From assembly GCF_001189845.1 (NCBI RefSeq), contig NZ_LFLZ01000042.1:1-64000 (forward strand): a DNA stretch of 64,000 nt, read 5' to 3'. The notes beneath the pieces are model-generated. The model did not search any database. It was not told where the DNA came from and saw only the letters and a program-made list of their open reading frames with translations. Position numbers and translations under genes: made by a program. Shown here piece by piece: positions 35,907-43,341 of the stretch; positions within the stretch are counted from its first letter, which is position 1, and each line of letters starts with the position of its first letter. Origin of the DNA: Bradyrhizobium tropiciagri (GTDB lineage: Bacteria > Pseudomonadota > Alphaproteobacteria > Rhizobiales > Xanthobacteraceae).

Positions 35907-35993
35907 CGTCATTGCGAGCCAAGCGAAGCAATCCACCCCTCCGCACGCGCGGAGAGATGGATTGCTTCGTCGCTGTCGCTCCTCGCAATGACG
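35907..35993. repeat. Palindromic repeat with CGTCATTGCGAG ends
   Basis: Same family as 20705-20789: CGTCATTGCGAGC at the left, CTCGCAATGACG at the right, and GAAGCAATCCA / TGGATTGCTTC inside. It sits between the convergent lysR and decarboxylase genes, where it could terminate both transcripts. Confidence 0.8.
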
Positions 35994-36015
35994 GCGGTGC
36001 GTGCATTATGTGATC

Positions 36016-36609
36016 TCAGCTGACCTTGAAGCCGAGATGGCCGCGGAAGCGGTTCTTCAGATAAGCGCCGTCGCGCGGCGGCAGCGCGCGCTCGACTTCG
36101 CCGGCCGCGATCCGAATGCGCGCCAGCCGCGGCCCGCCACCGAGATCGCGCAGGCTGGCGCGGAAGCGCTCGATGCCGGCCATGTCGGCGATATCCGAGA
36201 CATTGCCGATGCCCGCGCCGCTCGCGATCACCTCGAGCTTCGCCCCTAAGCCGGAATGGCTGGGCTGCATCCCGGTCTCGCCGAAATGGCCGTTGTCGAG
36301 CACCGCGATCGAGAGATTGCCGGGCTGCTTGGTTGCAATGGTCAAGAGGCTGCCGATCCCCATCAGCTGCTCGCCGTCGCCGGTGACGACCAGCACCGGC
36401 CGCTTCGGCTGCGCCAGCGCAAGGCCGAGCCCGACCATCGCGGCGCCGCCCATCGCGCCCCAGAGATAGAAGTTGCCAGAGTGCTCGCCGGCATCGAACA
36501 CGTCGTAAGAGGAAGAGCCGAGCCCGGAGATCACGAGCAGATCGCCGCGGTCGGCAAGCAGTGCCTTCACGGCGGCGCGGCGATCGAGGGTGCCTGTTGC
36601 TGCTGACAT
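36016..36609 (-). CDS. TPP decarboxylase beta subunit (sulfopyruvate decarboxylase ComE-like)
   Basis: A 197-residue protein equal to the C-terminal, cofactor-binding half of a TPP decarboxylase. The pyrophosphate-binding motif is VTGDGEQLMG through VLDNGHFGETG. AMGGAAMVGLGLALA precedes it. Split enzymes of this size (ComD/ComE) decarboxylate sulfopyruvate or phosphonopyruvate. GGAGA lies seven bases before the ATG, which shares one base with the stop of the alpha-subunit gene (TGATG), ensuring 1:1 synthesis. The substrate could be another 3-substituted pyruvate. Confidence 0.83.
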   Translation of the reverse strand: MSAATGTLDRRAAVKALLADRGDLLVISGLGSSSYDVFDAGEHSGNFYLWGAMGGAAMVGLGLALAQPKRPVLVVTGDGEQLMGIGSLLTIATKQPGNLSIAVLDNGHFGETGMQPSHSGLGAKLEVIASGAGIGNVSDIADMAGIERFRASLRDLGGGPRLARIRIAAGEVERALPPRDGAYLKNRFRGHLGFKVS

Positions 36610-37169
36610 CAGTGCGTCTCCTTGGTCCACTTCTTGCGGCCGATCATCCGCTGCGAGATCAAGACCGCGACCTGCTGGTCGCCGTCATAGGCGAGCGAGG
36701 CGGCGGCCGAGATCACCTCCTCGGCGTCGTCGGGGTTCTCCAGGCGCAGCACTGTCGTGCCCATGATCTCGAGGGCCTGCGGCGTCGCCCGGCCCATCGG
36801 GATCTGCCAGGGATTGAATTCGGCCCATTCGCCGCGCATCGTCACCAGGGTCAGCAGCGGGAAGCGGCAGCTCGCCATCAGCGACAGCATGTTGACGCAA
36901 TTGCCGACGCCGCTCGATTGCATCAACAGCACCGCGCGGTCGCCACCGAGCCAGGCGCCGGCCACCATCGCCACGCCTTCCTCCTCGGTGGTCAGCACCG
37001 TGGTCTTGATGCCGGCATCGGCGTGCGACAGCTTGATCAGCTTGGAATGTCCCGCGTCGGGAACGTAGGACACCTGCGCCACGCCAAAGCTCTTCAGCGT
37101 GCGGTAGATCGCAACCGGCCAGTCGGTGCTGGTCGCGCTGTCCTGGTGAGCGGCAATCTGGTCCATCAT
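36609..37169 (-). CDS. TPP decarboxylase alpha subunit (sulfopyruvate decarboxylase ComD-like)
   Basis: A 186-residue N-terminal-half TPP protein. VLTTEEEGVAMVAGAWLGG contains the Glu that protonates the thiazolium cofactor, and LMQSSGVGNCVNMLSL is the matching pyrimidine-domain block. It must pair with the overlapping downstream subunit to form an active site. Sulfopyruvate decarboxylase acts in coenzyme M synthesis in archaea and in sulfonate metabolism in bacteria; no other sulfonate gene is next to it. The start is the double Met at 37169/37166. Confidence 0.83.
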   Translation of the reverse strand: MMDQIAAHQDSATSTDWPVAIYRTLKSFGVAQVSYVPDAGHSKLIKLSHADAGIKTTVLTTEEEGVAMVAGAWLGGDRAVLLMQSSGVGNCVNMLSLMASCRFPLLTLVTMRGEWAEFNPWQIPMGRATPQALEIMGTTVLRLENPDDAEEVISAAASLAYDGDQQVAVLISQRMIGRKKWTKETH

Positions 37170-37286
37170 GGCCTCGGCTAGGGGACGCGCAGTGGCGCGG
37201 TCCTCACATCGATAGCCTTTAGCGCGCGGGGAGGTTTAGCTCCCGTCGCATCTGTTTTGCGCAGCTATGCCGGAATTGTATATCCC

Positions 37287-37407
37287 CGTCATTGCGAGCC
37301 AACGGGTCGCGCGAATGCGCGCCCGATGACAGGCTCGGCGAAGCAATCCATCTCTCAATACGCGCGGAGGGATGGATTGCTTCGTCGCTTCGCTCCTCGC
37401 AATGACG
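37287..37407. repeat. Extended palindromic repeat with CGTCATTGCGAG ends
   Basis: A longer copy of the 20705/35907 family: CCGTCATTGCGAGCC and CTCGCAATGACGG at the ends, GAAGCAATCCATC / GATGGATTGCTTC inside, and an inserted stretch near 37305-37330. It lies between two minus-strand genes. Confidence 0.78.
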
Positions 37408-37437
37408 GGGAAGCAGCGCGGCCAGCGACCTGCCAAT

Positions 37438-38241
37438 TCAGGAATTCGGCTGCAGGAACGTGCCGTATTGCTTGCTGGCCGCGACCGCGGCGGCGGCCTG
37501 TCCGATGACGCGCATCGCCGCCAGCATCGGCCAGGGCCCGAGGCTGATCCGGCGCACGCCGGCCCGGGCGAGATCGCCGATTTCGGGAACGCCCTGGGTC
37601 ACCATGATGTTGACGGGTAGCGGCGTGTGCTGGACGAACCGCTCGATCAGCGCGAGGTCGGTGAGTCCAGGCACAAAGATTCCATCGGCGCCGGCATCGG
37701 CATAGACCCTCGCGCGCCGTGCCGCTTCATCGAGGCATTGCTCCGGCGAGCCGAACTTCAGCAGAAACGGGTCGGTGCGCGCATTGATGAAGAGATCAAT
37801 GCCGAGCTTTTGCGCGCTGGCCCGCACCGCCTTGATCTTCGCGGCATGCTGCACGGGATCGACGAGTTGCCGCTTTCCGCCGACAAGCCCGTCCTCGATG
37901 TTGATCCCGATCGCGCCGGCCTTCAGGATCCTCGCCACCGAATGCGCGGCCGCCTCCGCCGTGTCGCCATAACCCGCCTCCAGATCGATCGATACCGGAA
38001 CTGGCACCGAAGCGGTCATCCGCGCGACCAGACCTTCCACCATGTCGAGCGGGGCGTTCTCTCCGTCGGCATAGCCGAGCGCGGATGCGACCGCGCCGCT
38101 GCTGGTCGCGACCGCCGGCGAGCTCTTCGCGATCGCCTTGGCGGTGGCGACGTCCCAGGCGTTGAACAGGACGAGCGGATCGCCCTGCTTGTGCAGACCG
38201 CGAAACGTTTCGGCGTGGTGTTGCTGTGTCGTGGCGTCCAT
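37438..38241 (-). CDS. Isocitrate lyase / PEP mutase superfamily enzyme
   Basis: A 267-residue barrel protein of the PEP-mutase/isocitrate-lyase superfamily: LFNAWDVATAK near residue 27, SIDLEAGYGD with metal-binding acids, INIEDGLVGG, and NARTDPFLL. It lacks the EDKxxxxxNS signature of true PEP mutase and the KKCGH of (methyl)isocitrate lyases. It therefore belongs to the poorly assigned group sometimes annotated as oxaloacetate decarboxylase or carboxyphosphonoenolpyruvate mutase. AAGGAG lies eight bases before the ATG at 38241; a GTG nine bases further upstream is possible. Confidence 0.83.
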   Translation of the reverse strand: MDATTQQHHAETFRGLHKQGDPLVLFNAWDVATAKAIAKSSPAVATSSGAVASALGYADGENAPLDMVEGLVARMTASVPVPVSIDLEAGYGDTAEAAAHSVARILKAGAIGINIEDGLVGGKRQLVDPVQHAAKIKAVRASAQKLGIDLFINARTDPFLLKFGSPEQCLDEAARRARVYADAGADGIFVPGLTDLALIERFVQHTPLPVNIMVTQGVPEIGDLARAGVRRISLGPWPMLAAMRVIGQAAAAVAASKQYGTFLQPNS

Positions 38242-38307
38242 TGCGCGCACTCCTTTTCAAATGTGAAAAACGCATTGGTTGGCACGGCCGCTGGTTGCGG
38301 CGCCTGC

Positions 38308-39207
38308 TCAGGCGGCGGCGTGCGTCGTAAACCAGTTCATGATCAGACCGGTGACCTCGGCCTCACGCTCGAGGTGCGGGAAGTGCCCGACATCGGGCAA
38401 GACAACGCGCTGATGTGGTCCCTTGAAGAGCGGCTCTTCCTTCATTGAATACCGCGCTGTCGGATCATTGCCGCCATAGATCGTCAGCGTCGGCGTATGC
38501 ATGTCCTTGATCGGCAGCCGGCCCGCAACTCCCGCATCGATCAAGCCGTTGTAGTATTTCAGCGCCGCCTTCATCCTGCCGGGAGAGCTGAGCGTCTCCT
38601 TGACCGAGCGGAGATGCTCGTCGTTCGCCAGGGTTGGCGACCACAGCTTCCAAAGGTAGTCGACGAAGGGAAGTCCCTCGATGTCGACCGCCGAGTGAGC
38701 GCCAGGCACGGTAAAGAAATAGACGTGGAAGACCGATCGAACGGCATCGGGATCGCTCCTGAGGCTCGGGATTGTGATGGGGTGCGCGGTGTTCATGACC
38801 ACCGCCGCCTTGATCGCCGACGGCGCCGTGGCCAGCGCCTGGAAGGTCGACGTGCCGCCCCAATCCATGCCGACGACGCGCGCCTGTCCGTCGTCGCTCA
38901 GCGCCGCGATCAGCGCTTCGAGATCCTGGCCCAGTGCGATCGGATCGAAGATGCCGTCGGCCGGAATCTCAGTTGGCGCATAGCCGCGCAGGAACGGCGC
39001 GACCGCGCGATACCCGGCATCCGCGAACGCCTGCAGCTGCTTTCGATATGACCAGGCGTTGTCGGGAAAGCCGTGCATGAACATGACCAGCGGTCCGCTG
39101 CCCTGTTCGAGATAGCCAAACCGTACGCCGTTGGCCTGCACGTATTTCAGGGTGGGTTCGCTGCCTGCGGTCTCAAGCGTTGCCGGTGCGCTGCTTCGGG
39201 TCGTCAT
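38308..39207 (-). CDS. Alpha/beta hydrolase of the epoxide hydrolase / haloacetate dehalogenase type
   Basis: A 299-residue alpha/beta hydrolase. HGFPDNAWSYRKQL is the HGxP oxyanion region, the nucleophile is Asp in VVGMDWGGTST, and the base is His in LPDVGHFPHLE near the C-terminus. An Asp nucleophile points to epoxide hydrolases or haloalkane/haloacetate dehalogenases rather than esterases. GGAGA lies six bases before the ATG at 39207. It is divergent from a MarR-type gene, and two copies of a 21-base palindrome in the gap indicate tight repression. Confidence 0.9.
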   Translation of the reverse strand: MTTRSSAPATLETAGSEPTLKYVQANGVRFGYLEQGSGPLVMFMHGFPDNAWSYRKQLQAFADAGYRAVAPFLRGYAPTEIPADGIFDPIALGQDLEALIAALSDDGQARVVGMDWGGTSTFQALATAPSAIKAAVVMNTAHPITIPSLRSDPDAVRSVFHVYFFTVPGAHSAVDIEGLPFVDYLWKLWSPTLANDEHLRSVKETLSSPGRMKAALKYYNGLIDAGVAGRLPIKDMHTPTLTIYGGNDPTARYSMKEEPLFKGPHQRVVLPDVGHFPHLEREAEVTGLIMNWFTTHAAA

Positions 39208-39248
39208 CGCCGCTCTCCATTTCTGGTCGTTGTCGCTCTCCGGGGTAA

Positions 39249-39304
39249 ATATGTGCGTAGCGCACATATCTGGTCAAGTTGTTTTTTGTGCGCAGCGCAC
39301 ATAT
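39249..39304. promoter_or_regulatory. Duplicated MarR-type operator
   Basis: Site 1, 39249-39269: perfect arms ATATGTGCG and CGCACATAT around TAG. Site 2, 39284-39304: TGTGCG-CAG-CGCACATAT, matching at all but the outer left bases. Centres are 35 bases apart. Both lie in the 107-base gap between the hydrolase (start 39207) and marR (start 39315). A dimer at each site could repress both promoters. Confidence 0.8.
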
Positions 39305-39314
39305 TGTTGACGGC

Positions 39315-39824
39315 ATGGAACACGGAATCGCCAACCTGCTGGGCGCGCTGTCGCTCGCCGTCGTGGATCGGATCGAGCAAGGCGCGCGTGAGGTCGTCGG
39401 CCGCGGCGGCGAGACGCCCGCGGCGCTCATCGTCATCGGCTATGGCCAGGGCATGACCAACGACAAGCTGCGGCGGATCCTCGGCCTGTCGCACTCCGGA
39501 ACGGTCCGGCTGGTCGATCGCCTGGTGTCGGATCGGCTGGTCGAGCGCCGGGCCGGCAAGGACGGCCGCGAGGTCGCCCTGCACCTGACGGCGTCGGGTG
39601 CGGCGTCCCGGAACGAACTCTTGGCGTCGCGGATATCGGCCGTCACGTCGCTGCTGGACGTGCTGTCGGCGGCTGAACGGAAGCAGCTCGCACGGCTGAT
39701 CCGCGAATTGCTGGCCAGGCAGGATACGTCAGAGATGGATCGCTTCACGATCTGCCGGATGTGCGATGACCGGGTCTGTACCAATTGCCCGCTGCCGACC
39801 AGCAAGGGCCAGCACGGCCACTAG
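39315..39824 (+). CDS. MarR-family regulator with C-terminal four-cysteine cluster
   Basis: A 169-residue winged-helix regulator: MTNDKLRRILGLSHSGTVRLVDRL (about 47-70) is the recognition region and GKDGREVALHLTASG the wing. The C-terminus carries Cys147, Cys150, Cys155 and Cys158 in the pattern C-x2-C-x4-C-x2-C, suited to one zinc or an iron-sulfur cluster. That tail is absent from ordinary MarR proteins and may give redox or metal sensing. The ATG at 39315 is ten bases after operator site 2. Control of the divergent hydrolase is inferred. Confidence 0.88.
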   Translation: MEHGIANLLGALSLAVVDRIEQGAREVVGRGGETPAALIVIGYGQGMTNDKLRRILGLSHSGTVRLVDRLVSDRLVERRAGKDGREVALHLTASGAASRNELLASRISAVTSLLDVLSAAERKQLARLIRELLARQDTSEMDRFTICRMCDDRVCTNCPLPTSKGQHGH

Positions 39825-39868
39825 CAAGACGACTTTAATCTGAACCGAGCAGCGCACGCTGTGCATCA

Positions 39869-39892
39869 CCTCGCCCCGCGTGCGGGGCGAGG
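39869..39892. terminator. GC hairpin between convergent marR and methyltransferase genes
   Basis: CCTCGCCCCGC (39869-39879) pairs with GCGGGGCGAGG (39882-39892), an 11-pair stem with a minimal loop. It lies in the 131-base gap between two genes that end toward each other and could terminate both. No flanking U-run is seen. Confidence 0.5.
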
Positions 39893-39955
39893 GAGCGCAC
39901 CGCCCATCGCGGTCGCTATTCGACCTCATCTCATCATGCGCTAGCGGCCTTGCCG

Positions 39956-41797
39956 TCAGTGCGCGCGTTTTTGCGCCGTGAAGACGTACATGTCCCAGAA
40001 CGTCTCGGGGTGATCGACCTCGAAGCGGTGCCACTGCTCCAGATTGGTCTCGTCGGCTGCGGCCGCAAACTGCTTGCGGAATTTTTCCATTACCGCCGGT
40101 TCGTCGAACGGCTCGAACCCCCCGAACGACAGGCCATGCTCGTTGAGGAACGCCGCGATCTCCGGAATGGTGAGGCGGTGCTCCATGACGTTGAACAGCA
40201 GGTCGCGGCAGCCGCTCATGCTGTAGAAATCCTTGGCGCCGATCAGCGGTCTCCATTGCTCGGCCTCGCGGAATATCTCCTGCCGGCACCGCCTGATGTC
40301 GTCGGCGGTGGCGCGATAGTTGCGCGCTGCGATCCGGGCACGCGCTTCCACAATGACCCGGCGCGCCACCTCGCTGTACAGGCCGATGCGCATCGTGCCG
40401 CCCGGCCGCAGCAGCGAGACCAGCACGCGCCAGCCGGCAAAAGGCTCGGCGAGATGATGCAGCACGCCGACCGACTCGATGCTGTCGAAGGTGCGATCGA
40501 TCGAGCCCAATTCCAGGATGTCAGCCTGTGCATAGTCGATGTTGCGCAAGCCCAGCTCGCGCGTCTTGCGGCGCGCATAGGCGAGGCTGGTCATGCTGAT
40601 GTCGACCGCGAGCAGGCGTGCATTCGGATAGACTTGCGCGATCTGGATCGCGTGCGAGCCGGTGCCGCAACCGGCTATCAGGATATCTCGTTCGGCCTGC
40701 TGTTCCGCGGTCGCGACCGTCTTTCCCCGCGCCCGATCGGCGACGAATGCCGTCAGCGGGTTCACGGTCCAGCGCGGATAGGGGTTTTCCTCGTACTGGC
40801 GCATCACCTCGACCGACACGTCGTTCTTGATCGGGGTGAGCGTCGCAATGGCGCGGCGCTCTTCCATCTCTTCGCGCGGCTCGCGAAGCTGCACCCGCAA
40901 CAGGCCGGTTGTGGCCGCAGGCCAATCCCGGCGCAGCAGCGCATCCGCCGCCGGCAAGGCATGAAGCGGGAAGTAAGCCGCAACGACAGCGAGCGTGAGC
41001 GGCGTGATCGTGGCGCCAGACGCCAGGTCCTGCAGCAATCGTTCGCGCAGTGCACCCGCACGCTCGGCTTCCGCCCCGGTCTGTGCATGGACATATTCGT
41101 TGATGAAGCATTGCCGGGCCAGCGCGCATGCAAAGCCAACGATATCATCGTCGGCTTCATGCTGCTCTTGGTCACTCGCGAGTCGCAGCAGTTCTGCCCT
41201 TGCATGTCCGAGCAGCACTTCGAGCTGCATGCTCGCCAAGGTGGTCGCTTCCATCGCGCAGCGCAGGAACAGGTCGCCGGCAAGCGGGGCCAGGCTTTCG
41301 GTGCCGAACAATTCGGCGTTCGTCACAGCTAGCGGCCACTTGCCGGCAATCCGCTCCACATAGCGGGTGACGGTTGGGCTCTGCAGGATGAAGCCGACGG
41401 CCTTCGCGTCCATGCCGAGCGCGAGTGCCTTGCTGAAATGCGCGGCGGCTTTGCCGCGATTGCCCAGCGCCTGGTATGAATTGCCGGCATTGTAGTGGCA
41501 GGCGGCATTCACGTCGTCTGCGGCAATCGCTTTCGCGAAGGTCTTCACGGCGGCCCGGTGGTCGCCGGCCGCCTGCGCCATCAGGCCGAGCAGGTTCAGG
41601 CTCTGCACGTGGGCAGGCTCGCGCGCAAGAATGTCCCGGCAGATCTGCTGCGCTTCATTGAAGCGGCGCATCCCGTAGAAGCGGCTTGCCTCGGCGGCGA
41701 GGCCGGCGATGCCAACGCCCGCCGAGCCGAAGCCAGGTGCGCTCTTGCCGGACGCGTCCCGCTGCTTACCGGCCGCGCGCCGTTCTTTTCGGTTCAT
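39956..41797 (-). CDS. TPR-repeat / SAM-dependent methyltransferase fusion
   Basis: A 613-residue protein. A short basic start (MNRKERRAAGK) is followed by TPR units at about 28-150 (RFNEAQQICRDILAREP, HRAAVKTFAKAIAAD, GKAAAHFSKALALG). A helical middle region follows. A class I methyltransferase domain spans about 325-600, with the SAM motif LIAGCGTGSHAIQIA near 370 and VDISMTSLAYARRK after it. The pattern NRKERRAAGK plus TPR plus methyltransferase recurs in Bradyrhizobium and may be linked to glycan or protein modification. The target is unknown. It is 72 bases from the downstream end of the P450 genes. Confidence 0.87.
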   Translation of the reverse strand: MNRKERRAAGKQRDASGKSAPGFGSAGVGIAGLAAEASRFYGMRRFNEAQQICRDILAREPAHVQSLNLLGLMAQAAGDHRAAVKTFAKAIAADDVNAACHYNAGNSYQALGNRGKAAAHFSKALALGMDAKAVGFILQSPTVTRYVERIAGKWPLAVTNAELFGTESLAPLAGDLFLRCAMEATTLASMQLEVLLGHARAELLRLASDQEQHEADDDIVGFACALARQCFINEYVHAQTGAEAERAGALRERLLQDLASGATITPLTLAVVAAYFPLHALPAADALLRRDWPAATTGLLRVQLREPREEMEERRAIATLTPIKNDVSVEVMRQYEENPYPRWTVNPLTAFVADRARGKTVATAEQQAERDILIAGCGTGSHAIQIAQVYPNARLLAVDISMTSLAYARRKTRELGLRNIDYAQADILELGSIDRTFDSIESVGVLHHLAEPFAGWRVLVSLLRPGGTMRIGLYSEVARRVIVEARARIAARNYRATADDIRRCRQEIFREAEQWRPLIGAKDFYSMSGCRDLLFNVMEHRLTIPEIAAFLNEHGLSFGGFEPFDEPAVMEKFRKQFAAAADETNLEQWHRFEVDHPETFWDMYVFTAQKRAH

Positions 41798-41869
41798 GGT
41801 TCGTCAACTGGCCCAAGCTGCAAGACGCGGCAAGACATAGGGCCGATCGCAATTGCAGCCAAGGATTAT

Positions 41870-43150
41870 TCAGCCCGGGATCCGAACCGGCAGGTTCTCG
41901 ATGCCGCGGACGAAGCTGGAATAGACCCGCTTCGGCTCGCCGACCACCTCGATGCGGTCGAAGCGCTTCAGCATCTCCTGCCAGACGATCTTGAGCTGCA
42001 GTTCGGCGAGCCGCATGCCGACGCAGCGGTGGATGCCGAAGCCGAACGACAGGTGGATGCGCGGCCGGGCGCGGTCGATGATGAACTCGTCGGGACGGTC
42101 GATCACCTCGTCGTCGCGGTTGCCGGAGACGTACCACATCACGACGCGGTCGCCCTTCCTGATCGTCTTGCCGCCGATCTCGGTGTCGACAAGCGCGGTG
42201 CGCCGCATATGCGCCAGCGGCGTCTGCCAGCGGATCACCTCCGGCACCATGGTGTCGATCAGCTCAGGGTTTTCTTTCAGTTTCTGGAACTGGTCCGGAT
42301 GCTCGTGCAGCGCCAGCACCGAGCCGCTCATGGTGTTGCGCGTGGTGTCGTTGCCGCCGACGATCAGCAGGATGATGTTGCCCATCAGATTGTCGGGATC
42401 CATGTGCCGCGTGGCATCGCTATGCGCCATCATCGACAGCAGATCGTTGCGCGGGGCCGAGTTGACGCGCTCGTTCCAGAGCTTCGAGAAATAGGCGTAG
42501 CACTCGTCCATCTCCTGCCGGCGCTGTTCCGGCGAGTCGACGATGCCGCTCTTCGGCAGCGCGGTGGAGACGTCGGACCAGCGCGTCAGCTTGCGCCGCT
42601 CCTCCCAGGGGAAGTCAAACAGCGTCGCCAGCATCTGGGTGGTCAATTCGATCGAGACGCGTTCGACGAAATTGAAGGTCTCGTTGCGCGGCAGATTGTC
42701 GAGCACGCTGGCCGAGCGCTGGCGGATCAGCTTCGCCAGCTCGTCGAGATGATTGGGAGTGAACATCGGCGACACGGTCTTGCGCTGATGGGCGTGCTTC
42801 GGCTGGTCCATCGCGATGAAGCTCGGATAGTCGTAGCCGGGCGGCACGTCGCGGATCGAAATGCCGCCGAGCGTGGAATCCGAGGAGAAGATGCCGTGGC
42901 TGGTGTCGACATGCATGATGTCGTTGTACTTCACCACAGACCAGTACGGCTCGATCGGCGCATTGGTGCAGTAATGCACCGGCGCTTCCTTGCGCAGCCG
43001 CTCGAACCACGGCCACAGCGTGTCGTTCTGGAATAGTCTTGGCGCGCCGGGATGGAAATCCTTCAATGGCGTCGCATAGGCTTCCTCGCGCGACTGGCGC
43101 AGCAGCTCGGCCCGGTCGGCACGGATGGCAGTCTGGACGTTCATCTTCAT
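41870..43150 (-). CDS. Cytochrome P450, CYP153-like (first of tandem pair by coordinate)
   Basis: A 426-residue soluble class I P450. The I-helix is LIVGGNDTTRN (263-273), the ExxR is Glu304-Arg307, and the haem-thiolate Cys376 lies in FGFGIHRCVG. FIAMDQPKHAHQRKTVSP and SIELTTQMLATLFDFPWEERRKL are typical of CYP153 alkane/fatty-acid omega-hydroxylases. Electrons would have to come from a ferredoxin and reductase encoded elsewhere; none is adjacent. CGGAG precedes the ATG at 43150 by four bases. The gene is a diverged duplicate of the next P450 and follows it on the same strand. Confidence 0.9.
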   Translation of the reverse strand: MKMNVQTAIRADRAELLRQSREEAYATPLKDFHPGAPRLFQNDTLWPWFERLRKEAPVHYCTNAPIEPYWSVVKYNDIMHVDTSHGIFSSDSTLGGISIRDVPPGYDYPSFIAMDQPKHAHQRKTVSPMFTPNHLDELAKLIRQRSASVLDNLPRNETFNFVERVSIELTTQMLATLFDFPWEERRKLTRWSDVSTALPKSGIVDSPEQRRQEMDECYAYFSKLWNERVNSAPRNDLLSMMAHSDATRHMDPDNLMGNIILLIVGGNDTTRNTMSGSVLALHEHPDQFQKLKENPELIDTMVPEVIRWQTPLAHMRRTALVDTEIGGKTIRKGDRVVMWYVSGNRDDEVIDRPDEFIIDRARPRIHLSFGFGIHRCVGMRLAELQLKIVWQEMLKRFDRIEVVGEPKRVYSSFVRGIENLPVRIPG

Positions 43151-43170
43151 TGGCTCCGGCGGCGGTTCTT

Positions 43171-43295
43171 ACCTCTCCCGCTTGCGGGGGAGGTCGCTGC
43201 GCTCGAAGAGCGCGGCGGGTGGGGGCTTTCTCCACTCAGAGACTGTTTCTGCGGTGGCACCGCCACCCCAGCCCTCCCCCGCAAGCGGGAGAGGG
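43171..43295. repeat. CT-rich palindromic repeat pair between the two P450 genes
   Basis: CCTCTCCCGCTTGCGGGGGAGG near 43172-43193 and its mirror CCTCCCCCGCAAGCGGGAGAG near 43273-43294 bracket about 80 bases. Same class as the 12.95 and 56.5 kb elements. Its position between two co-directional duplicates may uncouple their expression. Confidence 0.75.
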
Positions 43296-43341
43296 AGCAC
43301 AGTCCCGTCGTGGTCGTACTTCAATTTCATTTCGCCTTGCG

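Noticed and set aside
36016..38241. PEP mutase-like enzyme next to a split phosphonopyruvate-type decarboxylase: phosphonate biosynthesis locus
   Set aside because: The mutase-like protein lacks the EDKxxxxxNS signature, a long repeat separates the genes, and no transaminase, dehydrogenase or nucleotidyltransferase of phosphonate pathways is present.
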